From the NCBI GenBank assembly GCA_016928525.1, contig JAFGKO010000385.1:1-27875 (forward strand): a stretch of 27,875 nt of DNA. Direction: 5' to 3'. Numbering within the stretch: the first letter of the stretch is position 1; the number at the start of each line of letters is the position of its first letter. The notes beneath the pieces were generated by a model, which saw nothing but the letters and a program-made list of their open reading frames with translations, did no database searches and was not told the origin of the DNA. Source of the DNA: Anaerolineales bacterium. Its GTDB lineage: Bacteria > Chloroflexota > Anaerolineae > Anaerolineales > Villigracilaceae. Of this stretch, positions 1-6,973 are shown piece after piece. The translations under genes and the position numbers were made by a program.

Positions 1-140
1 GCGGGTCCAATCCGCCCGTCATCGCGCGTACCGAAAATGACCGTGTCCTGCTCGACCCGCGTACGGTCTTGCCGGAGCAGGAAAAGGATTTGGTACTCGT
101 TTTGCGGGAAAATCTTTCAACGCGAAAGACGCGAAATTGA
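1..140 (+). CDS. selA: C-terminal end of SelA-like PLP protein (partial)
   Basis: The window opens inside this gene; only about 45 C-terminal residues are visible, read in the frame starting at base 3. The segment has the tail signature of L-seryl-tRNA(Sec) selenium transferase: NPPVIAR, then a hydrophilic turn, then LLDPRTVLPEQE. In that family the enzyme converts seryl-tRNA(Sec) to selenocysteinyl-tRNA(Sec) with selenophosphate. SelA-like paralogues with other PLP-dependent roles share this tail, so the exact function is not settled by the fragment. The last residues (roughly STRKTRN) are encoded by an inverted-repeat arm beginning at base 119, which suggests that the native C-terminus was altered when the repeat arrived. 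Confidence 0.7.
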   Translation, partial: GSNPPVIARTENDRVLLDPRTVLPEQEKDLVLVLRENLSTRKTRN

Positions 141-144
141 CGAA
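119..144. repeat. Left arm of inverted repeat flanking the GxxExxY gene
   Basis: This 26-base arm starts with AACGCGAAA and matches the reverse complement of bases 566-591 at 23 of 26 positions. It overlaps the 3' end of the selA-like gene. The arms enclose exactly the broken GxxExxY gene, so the unit looks like an inserted cassette of about 470 bases. CGCGAAA-type sequences of this kind occur as dispersed repeats in some genomes; this is recalled, not searched. Confidence 0.6.
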
Positions 145-167
145 AAACACGAAAGGAATTGGAATAA

Positions 168-565
168 ATGCCTGTTGAGATTGTCGAAAAAGAGTTGTCG
201 TATAAAATTGTGCAGGCAGCGTATGAAGTTTTTAACGGACTTGGACCAGGATTCTTGGAGAAAATATACCAGGAAGCAAGGTCTTGGTTTTACGAAAAAA
301 CGAGCATAAGGTTGAAGTACAAAAATCTGTGCCCATAACATTCTTGGGAAAGCAGATTGGTGTACATGTTTTAGATGTTGTTGTGGATGGGCGTATCATT
401 CTTAAGTTAAAAGCAGTATCCGAGATCGCACCAATCCACAAGCAGCAAGCTCTTTCGTACCTGAAGGCCACCGGTTTGCCGCTGGCTCTGATCATCAATT
501 TCGGCGCGCATCGTTTGCAAGTTACACGTGTCGTAAACACAAAACAAAGGGAAAATATTGCGTAG
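168..565 (+). pseudogene. GxxExxY family protein, frameshifted
   Basis: The reading frame from ATG 168 gives ELSYKIVQAAYEVFNGLGPG and then FLEKIYQEA, which contains the family-defining GxxExxY motif (G-F-L-E-K-I-Y). It then runs out of frame and stops near base 335. The rest of the family pattern continues in another frame from about base 281 to the TAG at 563-565, ending with LSYLKATGLPLALIINFG. Aligned to the usual family layout, one base is missing between about 279 and 290. The normally acidic residue of the conserved ELKA motif is lysine here (LKLKAVSE), a second sign of decay. Function is not established for the family; a PD-(D/E)xK nuclease-like fold has been suggested. A sequencing error could explain the frameshift but not the lysine. 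Confidence 0.75.
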
Positions 566-591
566 TTCGTCCATTTCGCGCTTTTCGCGTT
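566..591. repeat. Right arm of inverted repeat flanking the GxxExxY gene
   Basis: This arm is the partner of bases 119-144 (23 of 26 positions match as reverse complements). It begins directly after the stop codon of the GxxExxY gene. It ends just before the AAAGGAG ribosome binding site of the next gene, so the cassette may now supply part of that gene's leader. Confidence 0.6.
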
Positions 592-604
592 ACAAAGGAG
601 TCTC

Positions 605-1852
605 ATGAAATCTGACATCGATGCTTTGATGCAAAAGAAAAACCTGGATGCCATCCTGGTGGTCGGTAACGCTGAGAACAACCCACCCATGTATTACCTG
701 ACCGGCGGCGGGCATGTCAGCGCTGCCACGCTGGTCAAGAAACGCGGCGAGGGGGCGGTTTTGTACTGCAACGACATGGAGCGCGAAGAAGCCGCCAAAT
801 CCGGCCTGGAAATTCGCCTGCTCAGCGAATACCCCTGGCAGGAACTGTTGAAAGAAGCCAACGGTGACTGGATGTTGATGTTGGCCCTGCAATTACAGCG
901 CATCTTCAGGGCGCATGACGTAAAGGGCCGCGTGGGGATTTATGGTCACACGGACATCAGTACGATGGTTGGAGTGCTGAAACATTTTCAAAGGCTTGAG
1001 CCTGGGATCGAGTTCGTCGGTGAGTCGCGGGACGATTCGCTTTTCAACCAGGCCATGGAAACCAAATCCGAAAGCGAGGTGGCGCGCATCCGTGAGATGG
1101 GCAGGCGCACAACCGAAGTCGTCCGCCTGACTCAGGAATATCTTACTTCGCGTGAGGTCCGCGCTGACGAAGTGCTGTTGAAAGAAGATGGCACACCGCT
1201 GACAGTTGGCGATGTCAAGGAGAAGATCAACCTGTGGCTGGCCGAGCGGGATGCGGTTCCGTCCGAGGGTTATATCTTTGCGATTGGCCGCGACGCGGGT
1301 GTGCCGCACTCGCAGGGCAACCATGACAATTTGCTACGCCTGGGGCAGACGATCGTCTTCGACATCTACCCACAGGAACGGGGCGGCGGATATTTCTACG
1401 ATTTCACCCGCACCTGGAGCCTGGGTTATGCCAGTCCCGAGGCGCAGGAACTCTATGACCAGGTACAGGAAGTCTATCGCCACATCGTCGAGAACATGGA
1501 CCTGAATGCTCCCTTCAAGGAATACCAGCGCATGACCTGCGAGTATTTCGAGTCGAAAGGCCACAATTCGCTGATGAGTGCGAATGCGCTGCAGGACGGT
1601 TACGTCCACAGCCTGGGACATGGCGTGGGTATCAATATCCACGAGCGGCCGTTCAGCAGCCTGCAGACAGGCGACGATCATCGCCTGGCCCCGGGCGTGG
1701 TCATTACCCTCGAGCCCGGGTTATACTATCCCGAGAAAGGCATGGGTTTCCGCATCGAAGATACCTATTGGGTGCGCCCGGATGGGAAAATGGAAATCCT
1801 GGCCGATTATCCGTATGATTTTGTGTTAGAAATGAAGAAATGGAAAAAATAA
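605..1852 (+). CDS. M24 family metallopeptidase (Xaa-Pro aminopeptidase-like)
   Basis: This 415-residue protein has the pita-bread fold of family M24, which removes N-terminal residues, commonly those before proline, using two divalent metal ions. The full metal-ligand set is visible: D253 (VFDIYP), D266 (FYDFTRTW), H339 (SLGHGVG), E370 (ITLEPGLY) and E385 (FRIEDTYW). The first 150 residues form the usual creatinase/prolidase N-terminal domain. No signal peptide is present, so it should be cytoplasmic. An AAAGGAG site at 594-600 lies four bases before ATG 605. Its last 13 bases overlap tsaD, implying translational coupling. Substrate preference (Xaa-Pro peptides, proline dipeptides or other) cannot be read from the sequence. 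Confidence 0.9.
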   Translation: MKSDIDALMQKKNLDAILVVGNAENNPPMYYLTGGGHVSAATLVKKRGEGAVLYCNDMEREEAAKSGLEIRLLSEYPWQELLKEANGDWMLMLALQLQRIFRAHDVKGRVGIYGHTDISTMVGVLKHFQRLEPGIEFVGESRDDSLFNQAMETKSESEVARIREMGRRTTEVVRLTQEYLTSREVRADEVLLKEDGTPLTVGDVKEKINLWLAERDAVPSEGYIFAIGRDAGVPHSQGNHDNLLRLGQTIVFDIYPQERGGGYFYDFTRTWSLGYASPEAQELYDQVQEVYRHIVENMDLNAPFKEYQRMTCEYFESKGHNSLMSANALQDGYVHSLGHGVGINIHERPFSSLQTGDDHRLAPGVVITLEPGLYYPEKGMGFRIEDTYWVRPDGKMEILADYPYDFVLEMKKWKK

Positions 1853-2868
1853 AACCCGCCCGCATCCTGGCCATCGAAACCTCCTGTGACGAGACCGCCT
1901 GCGCCGTGATCGAAAACGGACGCGAGTTGTTGGCGTCCACAGTTGCCTCGCAGATGGAGATCCACGCGCGCTATGGCGGCGTTTTCCCGGAAGTCGCCTC
2001 GCGTCAGCACGTGCTGGCCATTACGCCGGTCATCGAGCAGACGTTGGCGCAGGCGCATCTCAGCCTGGGCGACGTGGATGCTATCGCTGTTACGCGCGGA
2101 CCGGGACTGGCCGGCTCGCTGGTGGTTGGCGTCAATGCCGCCAAGGGGCTGGCGCTCGGCCTGGGTCTGCCGTTGGTAGGTGTAAACCACCTGGAAGGAC
2201 ATTTGTATTCGGCCTGGGTGTATAACACTGGTGAGACTCCACCTGACGAACCGCAATTCCCGCTCATGGCGCTGCTGGTCTCCGGTGGGCATACCGAGCT
2301 CAACCTGATGACCGGTCACTTGGAATATAAACGCTTGGGTGCTACCCTTGATGACGCCGCAGGAGAAGCGTTTGATAAAGTCGCTCGCATGTTGGGATTG
2401 GGCTATCCCGGGGGGCCGGTCATTCAACGCGCGGCCGAGGGCGGCGACCCTCACCGCTTCAGCTTCCCGCGCGCCAAACTGGATACGCCCTGGGATTTCT
2501 CCTTCAGTGGCTTGAAAACAGCCGTGCTGCGTGAAGTGCGCGACCTGGAAAAGAAAAGTAACACCCTGCCTGTCACCGACCTGGCGGCCTCCTTCCAGGC
2601 TGCGGTGGTGGACGCGCTTTATGAGAAAACGATGGATGCGGCCAGGGAATTCAGGGCCAAAGAGATTTTGGTCGCTGGCGGCGTCTCTGCCAACCAGGCA
2701 TTGCGACAGGCTTTTCTCAATCAAGCTGAGTTCAAGGTACATATCCCGCCTATTTCCCTGTGCACCGACAATGCGGCCATGATCGCCGCCGCTGGCTACT
2801 ATCGTTTCGCCCATGGACAGACATCTTCGCTCGATATGGATGTTCAGGCCACATGGCCGTTATCGTAG
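1840..2868 (+). CDS. tsaD: tRNA N6-threonylcarbamoyladenosine transferase TsaD
   Basis: TsaD (Gcp/YgjD/Kae1) moves the threonylcarbamoyl group from threonylcarbamoyl-AMP to A37 of ANN-decoding tRNAs, giving t6A. The 342-residue length is typical. Visible signatures are AIETSCDETA near residue 11, the metal-binding pair H117 and H121 in VNHLEGHLYSAW, LVSGGHTEL, DDAAGEAFDK and the C-terminal metal ligand D310 in CTDNAAMIAAAG. Translation starts at ATG 1840 inside the end of the M24 peptidase gene. The enzyme that makes its substrate, TsaC/Sua5, is encoded nearby on the opposite strand (3086-3703). The usual bacterial partners TsaB and TsaE are not in the window. Confidence 0.97.
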   Translation: MEKIKPARILAIETSCDETACAVIENGRELLASTVASQMEIHARYGGVFPEVASRQHVLAITPVIEQTLAQAHLSLGDVDAIAVTRGPGLAGSLVVGVNAAKGLALGLGLPLVGVNHLEGHLYSAWVYNTGETPPDEPQFPLMALLVSGGHTELNLMTGHLEYKRLGATLDDAAGEAFDKVARMLGLGYPGGPVIQRAAEGGDPHRFSFPRAKLDTPWDFSFSGLKTAVLREVRDLEKKSNTLPVTDLAASFQAAVVDALYEKTMDAAREFRAKEILVAGGVSANQALRQAFLNQAEFKVHIPPISLCTDNAAMIAAAGYYRFAHGQTSSLDMDVQATWPLS

Positions 2869-2884
2869 AGAGCCGAGAATAGAG

Positions 2885-2926
2885 AAAAAAGAGTAGTCCA
2901 ACTGGAAAGCAGACTACTCCCTTTTT
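2885..2926. terminator. Bidirectional terminator after tsaD
   Basis: A perfect 8-base stem (GAGTAGTC at 2891-2898 with GACTACTC at 2912-2919) is preceded by an A-tract and followed by CC and TTTTT at 2922-2926. The A and T tracts allow termination on both strands, which suits its position between the converging tsaD and tsaC genes. Confidence 0.75.
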
Positions 2927-2959
2927 ATCTAATCTCTGCTCTCTGCCTGTTAAAAACCC

Positions 2960-3003
2960 AAACCCCGCTGAGGACTGGCCCTGTCCTGACGGGGTTTGTT
3001 TAA
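2960..3003 (+). terminator. Second terminator after tsaD
   Basis: AAACCCCG (2960-2967) pairs with CGGGGTTT (2990-2997). An inner AGGAC/GTCCT stem continues the hairpin, and a T-rich GTTT tail follows. It lies about 40 bases beyond the first hairpin, so the convergent gap has two terminators in tandem. Confidence 0.75.
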
Positions 3004-3085
3004 GGGAGAATGCACTGTTATTATCCACCTAATAGGTTAGAGCAACCTGAACAAAACTTAAACGTTTGATTAGAGAATTTTCCCC

Positions 3086-3703
3086 TCAAGCCAGTACGAA
3101 TTGGATATCTTTCAAGGTGACCGGACCTGCGCGCAGGATGACCGCTTCCGCGCCCAGACAATTCACTACAGTGGACGGGACGCCTCCCGACGTCTCGCCT
3201 CCATCCAGGATGAGCGGGATGCGTCCGTTTAATTGGCGCATCACCTCCTCGGCTGTGTTCGGACTAACCTGCCCGCTGATGTTGGCAGAAGTCACCGCCA
3301 TAGGCCCGGCGGCGTGCAGCAGTGCCCGCGCTACCGGGTGATCAGGCACACGCACGCCGACCGTCGGCGCAGCAGAAACCACATCCGGTAAGTCTGGGTG
3401 CTTCGGCACGACCAGCGTCAACGCTCCGGGCCAGAAACGCGCAGCCAGTTTGGCGGCGATGGGTGGAACGTCCACGGCCACTTTATCCAGGTCTTCCGGT
3501 CCGCCGATCAGGATGGGGATGGCCTTTTCCACCGGGCGATCTTTGGCTATATAGATGCTTTCGACCGCTGCCGCATTGAACGCCAGCGCACCGACGCCAT
3601 AGACGGTGTCCGTTGGGAAGGCGACCAGGCCGCCGTGCTTCAATAATTCGAGTGCACGAGGAATACTGTCGTCTTGGCCTGCGGGGAGAATGATCGTTTT
3701 CAT
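3086..3703 (-). CDS. tsaC: L-threonylcarbamoyladenylate synthase (TsaC/Sua5/YrdC family)
   Basis: This 205-residue protein is a single YrdC domain. It makes threonylcarbamoyl-AMP from threonine, bicarbonate and ATP, the first step of t6A synthesis. The signatures are GLVAFPTDTVYGVGAL at about residues 25-40, the KxR-type KDRPVEKAIPIL segment, FWPGALTLV, VGVRVPDHP and the nucleotide-site loop VTSANISG. It is short, lacking the extra C-terminal Sua5 domain, so it corresponds to the TsaC form. It is last in the minus-strand series after prmC, but a large hairpin (3727-3791) lies just before its start. It converges with tsaD, which uses its product. Confidence 0.95.
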   Translation of the reverse strand: MKTIILPAGQDDSIPRALELLKHGGLVAFPTDTVYGVGALAFNAAAVESIYIAKDRPVEKAIPILIGGPEDLDKVAVDVPPIAAKLAARFWPGALTLVVPKHPDLPDVVSAAPTVGVRVPDHPVARALLHAAGPMAVTSANISGQVSPNTAEEVMRQLNGRIPLILDGGETSGGVPSTVVNCLGAEAVILRAGPVTLKDIQFVLA

Positions 3704-3726
3704 AAGTATACAGGTATCTTCTCTAG

Positions 3727-3791
3727 GAAGAGGGGAAGTGGGATGTTGTGGGCTGGCTTCGCCAGCTCACAACACCCCACTTCCCCTTTTT
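3727..3791. repeat. Very long near-perfect hairpin between prmC and tsaC
   Basis: AGGGGAAGTGGG (3731-3742) pairs with CCCACTTCCCCT (3776-3787). After one mismatch TGTTGTG (3744-3750) pairs with CACAACA, then a G-T wobble and GCTGGC pairs with GCCAGC around a three-base TTC loop. A TTTTT run lies at 3787-3791 on the plus strand, whereas both flanking genes are on the minus strand. The T-run therefore faces the wrong way to end the operon transcript. It may be a dispersed palindromic element or a barrier to antisense transcription. Confidence 0.8.
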
Positions 3792-3806
3792 GTTGAAAAG
3801 CTACGG

Positions 3807-4670
3807 TTACAGCATGATTTCTACCAGCCTGTCTTGGCCGGCCAGGTCTTTGTGCAGGTGGATTTCGGCGCTGTCAAAGGCGTCATATGCCAAAGACACG
3901 ACGGCCATGCCCTGCGTGGCCTCGATTTCCAGCAGGATCATCCCATTGGGAGCCAGCCATTCGGGGGTAATTTCGAGCAATCGGCGAACGATGTCCAGCC
4001 CGTCCGCGCCGCCATCCAGCGCCAGTCTAGGTTCGCGACCATAAACCGGCAGTTTGTGCAAGGTCCGGGTGGGAATGTAGGGCAGGTTTGCGCAGATCAG
4101 ATCGAAGTGCAGGTCAGTGGGCAGTGGGTCGGGATGGGACGGCAGCAGGTCGCATTGAATGAAGTCGATCCGTTTCGCGACATCCTGCCTGCGCGCGTTT
4201 CGCCGGGCGACTTCCAATGCGGGACGTGAAATATCCGTAGCGAAGATTTTTACATCGGGGATATGTTTGGCAATGGCAACCGCGATGCAGCCGGAGCCAG
4301 TACCAACGTCCGCGATGGTGCGGCGTTCCTGTGCAGCCATGAGCCATGCGATGGCGCGCTCGACCATCAATTCCGTTTCCGGGCGCGGAATCAGCACATC
4401 GGCGCTGATTTCCAAGTCGAGGCCGAAGAACTCCCAGTGGCCGAGCACGTAAGGCAGCGGCTCCCCCGCTTCCAGCCGGGAGACGGCTTTTTTAACGGTG
4501 GCAAGTTGGGAGCGGGTCAGAGGCGTTTCCGGGTGGGCTGTGAGCCAGGTGCGCGGCTTGTCCAGAATATTTGCGAGCAGGACGCGCGCATCCAATTCCG
4601 GTGTATCGCTGACGGACGAAAGTTGTGAGACAACCTGTGCCAATAAGGTTGAAACCTGGGGCATATTCAC
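3807..4670 (-). CDS. prmC: Release factor N5-glutamine methyltransferase PrmC/HemK
   Basis: PrmC methylates the glutamine of the GGQ motif in release factors 1 and 2 using S-adenosylmethionine. The 287-residue protein has the N-terminal helical domain, the linker signature PYVLGHWEFFGLDLEI followed by VLIPRPETEL (about residues 74-101), SAM motif I DVGTGSGCIA (121-130) and the catalytic region ICANLPYIP (192-200). The normal NPPY is NLPY here (N195-L196-P197-Y198), a conservative but noticeable change at the glutamine-binding loop. The start GTG at 4670 overlaps the stop of the upstream agmatinase-family gene as GTGA; a second possible start is ATG 4664. prfA, which encodes its substrate, lies two genes upstream in the same series. 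Confidence 0.94.
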   Translation of the reverse strand: MNMPQVSTLLAQVVSQLSSVSDTPELDARVLLANILDKPRTWLTAHPETPLTRSQLATVKKAVSRLEAGEPLPYVLGHWEFFGLDLEISADVLIPRPETELMVERAIAWLMAAQERRTIADVGTGSGCIAVAIAKHIPDVKIFATDISRPALEVARRNARRQDVAKRIDFIQCDLLPSHPDPLPTDLHFDLICANLPYIPTRTLHKLPVYGREPRLALDGGADGLDIVRRLLEITPEWLAPNGMILLEIEATQGMAVVSLAYDAFDSAEIHLHKDLAGQDRLVEIML

Positions 4671-5611
4671 CCCGTCGCTTTTTTGAGCGCCAGCAGGGAC
4701 AGGTATTCGAAGGCAATATTGGAGGCCAGCACCGCGGTGATGTCGCCGTGGTCATAAGGCGGCGAAACCTCGACCAGGTCGAAGCCGACCAGATCCAGGC
4801 CGCGCAGCCCACGTACGAGCTGCAGTAACTGGTAGCTGCTCAACCCGCCGACTTCGGGTGTGCCGGTGCCGGGCGCATAAGCGGGATCGGCGGAGTCGAT
4901 GTCAATGCTGACGTAAACGGGTCCTTGCATGCGCTGGTGAATTTCTTTCAGGATTTCAGGGATGCCCTTCTCAAAGACTTCGTGGATGGTGATGGTGCGC
5001 GCACCGAGTTCGGCGGCATCGGGGTAATCGTGCGCATTGCTGACTGGGCCACGGATGCCGACCTGCACGTACTCTCCCTTGCGGATCAGGCCTTCTTGCA
5101 GCGCATAGCGGAAAGGTGTGCCATGACTGTATGGGACAGCTGCGAACTCGGCTTCCCAGGTGTCGATATGCGCATCCACATGGACCAGCGAGAGCGGGCC
5201 GAACTTTTTAGCATGGGCGCGCAATAAGGGTAAGGCAATCGAGTGGTCGCCGCCGAGGGAAATGAGCGTTGCGCCCGCCTCGAGCACCTCACTGGCTGCC
5301 TCCGTGATGGCGGTCATCGTGTGTTCAATGGAGGTGGGAATAACGGATACATCCCCGTAATCCACCACCTTGAGCGCCTCGGTAGGGGTGACCTTCATGG
5401 TTGGGTTATGGCCCCAGAGCGTTAGCGAAGCCTCGCGAATTTTGCGCGGGCCGAAGCGAGCGCCGCTGCGGTAGGATACGCCGCTGTCGAAGGGAATGCC
5501 CATCACGGCCACGTCAATCCCGTCCAGGTCACGCGTGACGGGCAGGCGCATGAAAGAGGGGATGCCCATGAAGGGTTGCAGGTCGGCACCAAAGGCGGGG
5601 TTATTGTTCAT
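4667..5611 (-). CDS. speB: Agmatinase/arginase (ureohydrolase) family protein
   Basis: Ureohydrolases cleave guanidino groups to urea and an amine; agmatinase gives putrescine. All manganese ligands are visible, counted from the chosen start: H123 in GGDHSI, D146, H148 and D150 in VDAHIDTW, and D237 and D239 in SIDIDSADPAYAPG. Length is 314 residues, usual for the family. The frame extends upstream to 5668, but ATG 5611 has a GGAG site five bases before it, so this start is preferred. The gene overlaps prmC by four bases. Agmatine is the likeliest substrate, but guanidinobutyrate or another guanidino compound cannot be excluded, so the symbol is provisional. Confidence 0.88.
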   Translation of the reverse strand: MNNNPAFGADLQPFMGIPSFMRLPVTRDLDGIDVAVMGIPFDSGVSYRSGARFGPRKIREASLTLWGHNPTMKVTPTEALKVVDYGDVSVIPTSIEHTMTAITEAASEVLEAGATLISLGGDHSIALPLLRAHAKKFGPLSLVHVDAHIDTWEAEFAAVPYSHGTPFRYALQEGLIRKGEYVQVGIRGPVSNAHDYPDAAELGARTITIHEVFEKGIPEILKEIHQRMQGPVYVSIDIDSADPAYAPGTGTPEVGGLSSYQLLQLVRGLRGLDLVGFDLVEVSPPYDHGDITAVLASNIAFEYLSLLALKKATG

Positions 5612-5655
5612 GCGGTCTCCAAATTTGAATTCTGAATCGATACCTTGAGAACAAA

Positions 5656-5721
5656 ACCACGGAGACACTGAGACACGAAGAAGTTTTATTGAGAATCTCC
5701 GTGACTTTGCGTCTCCGTGGT
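5656..5721. repeat. Inverted repeat of CCACGGAGAC type between speB and prfA
   Basis: ACCACGGAGAC at 5656-5666 is matched by GTCTCCGTGGT at 5711-5721. Over 26-base arms (5656-5681 and 5696-5721) 21 positions match, with a 14-base loop. It fills most of the gap between prfA and the downstream agmatinase gene. CCACGGAGACAC-like units resemble dispersed repeats seen in many environmental bacterial genomes (recalled, not searched). Confidence 0.75.
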
Positions 5722-5743
5722 AGGATGATTTTAGGTTATAGTT

Positions 5744-6823
5744 TTACTCTTCGTCTTCATCGAAGCCGCTGCTGGACAGACGCTCAGCCTCGTCGCGGGT
5801 GGAGAGTTCGTCGATGAACTCGTCGATATTTCCTTCTATCACGCCGGTCAGATTGTAGGATGAAACGCCGATGCGATGGTCTGTGACGCGATTCTGCGGA
5901 TAGTTGTACGTGCGGATCTTCTCGGAGCGTTCGCCTGTTCCCACCTGTGAACGGCGCGCCTCTTCCCGCTCGGAGCGCCGTTTTTCTTCCTCGATCTCAT
6001 ACAAGCGCGCCCGCAAAATCGACATGGCGCGCAGCTTGTTTTGCAACTGTGAGCGTTCATCCTGGCAGGCTACCACCATCCCAGTGGGGAGGTGGGTGAT
6101 GCGGATGGCGGTGGAGTTCTTTTGCACGTTCTGGCCGCCCGCGCCAGCAGATTTATAGACATCGATGCGCAAGTCGGAGTCGGGGATGTCGATGTCCACA
6201 TCCTCTACTTCAGCTAATACGGCTACCGTTGCAGTGGATGTATGAATGCGCCCGGAAGACTCGGTCTCCGGGATGCGTTGTACACGGTGGACACCTGATT
6301 CATATTTAAGCTTCGAATATGCACCATGCCCTTTGATCTCGAATATGACTTCTTTGAACCCACCGATCCCAATCTCGTTTTGCGAAAGAATTTCCGACTT
6401 CCAGCGTTTATTTTCGGCGTAATGCGTGTACATGCGAAACAGGTCGGCTGCGAAGAGAGCGGCCTCGTCACCGCCGGTCCCGGCGCGGATTTCCATAATG
6501 ACATTCTTGTCATCGCGCGGGTCCTTGGGCACGAGCATGGATTTGATCTCGCTCTCGAGTTTCTCGATCTTCGGACTGAGTTCCTCGATCTCAGCCTCGG
6601 CCAGCGCAAGCATTTCCTCATCGGTTTCGCTGTCGAGCAGTGCGCGTGCTTCCTCGATCCGTTTTAGGGATTTCCGGTATTCGCTGGTCTTCGAGACCAG
6701 CGGCTCAAGGTCGACCCGTTCCTTGTTGATCTCGGCGGCACGCTGGTAGTCGCTGCCCACTTCTTCCAGATCATGACCAAGCTGTTCGTAATGTTGTTCA
6801 ATTCCAGCAATTTTTTCGAGCAT
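5744..6823 (-). CDS. prfA: Peptide chain release factor 1
   Basis: RF1 reads UAA and UAG stop codons and releases the finished peptide on the ribosome. The 359-residue length fits. The sequence shows the domain 1 segment EIRAGTGGDEAALFAADLF near residue 111, the codon-reading tripeptide of the PxT type (P185-E186-T187 in RIPETESSGR), and the catalytic GGQ at 229-231 in SAGAGGQNVQ. The PxT form and the absence of an SPF tripeptide separate it from RF2. An AGAGG site lies upstream of ATG 6823. Its leader is occupied by the palindrome at 6834-6913. PrmC, which would methylate Q231, is encoded two genes downstream. Confidence 0.96.
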   Translation of the reverse strand: MLEKIAGIEQHYEQLGHDLEEVGSDYQRAAEINKERVDLEPLVSKTSEYRKSLKRIEEARALLDSETDEEMLALAEAEIEELSPKIEKLESEIKSMLVPKDPRDDKNVIMEIRAGTGGDEAALFAADLFRMYTHYAENKRWKSEILSQNEIGIGGFKEVIFEIKGHGAYSKLKYESGVHRVQRIPETESSGRIHTSTATVAVLAEVEDVDIDIPDSDLRIDVYKSAGAGGQNVQKNSTAIRITHLPTGMVVACQDERSQLQNKLRAMSILRARLYEIEEEKRRSEREEARRSQVGTGERSEKIRTYNYPQNRVTDHRIGVSSYNLTGVIEGNIDEFIDELSTRDEAERLSSSGFDEDEE

Positions 6824-6833
6824 AGATTCCTCT

Positions 6834-6913
6834 TGTCATTGCGAGACCCGCAGGGGCGAAGCAATCTCAACTTGCTCTGGGATTGCTTCGTCGCTTCGCT
6901 CCTCGCAATGACA
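6834..6913. repeat. Dispersed palindromic repeat with GTCATTGCGAG termini
   Basis: This 80-base element begins TGTCATTGCGAG (6834-6845) and ends with the exact complement CTCGCAATGACA (6902-6913). GCGAAGCAATC and GATTGCTTCG form an inner stem around a short loop. It lies ten bases upstream of the prfA start, so it forms the prfA leader. Elements with these termini occur in many copies in several bacterial phyla; that is recalled knowledge, as only one copy is in this window. Confidence 0.85.
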
Positions 6914-6919
6914 TAACCA

Positions 6920-6948
6920 GAATAAAGCGCGGCTTCTTCTGCCGCGCT
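6920..6948 (-). terminator. Terminator-like hairpin after the small membrane protein gene
   Basis: On the minus strand AGCGCGGC and GCCGCGCT (positions 6948-6941 and 6933-6926) form a perfect 8-base stem with a 7-base loop. It is followed by the weak T-rich tail TTATTC. It may separate the response regulator and small-protein transcript from prfA. Confidence 0.5.
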
Positions 6949-6973
6949 GCGAGATTATACCACTGGTGCTCTG

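Noticed and set aside
232..690. A 152-codon minus-strand frame over the GxxExxY region and the M24 start.
   Set aside because: The plus strand carries recognisable family residues in two frames here; the minus product has no motif and is Cys/Arg-rich in the manner of a shadow.
1807..2814. A 335-codon minus-strand open frame opposite tsaD.
   Set aside because: It lies wholly within two well-supported plus-strand genes, has no family signature, and its composition (many Arg, Gln, His, Gly) is that of an antisense shadow of GC-rich codons.
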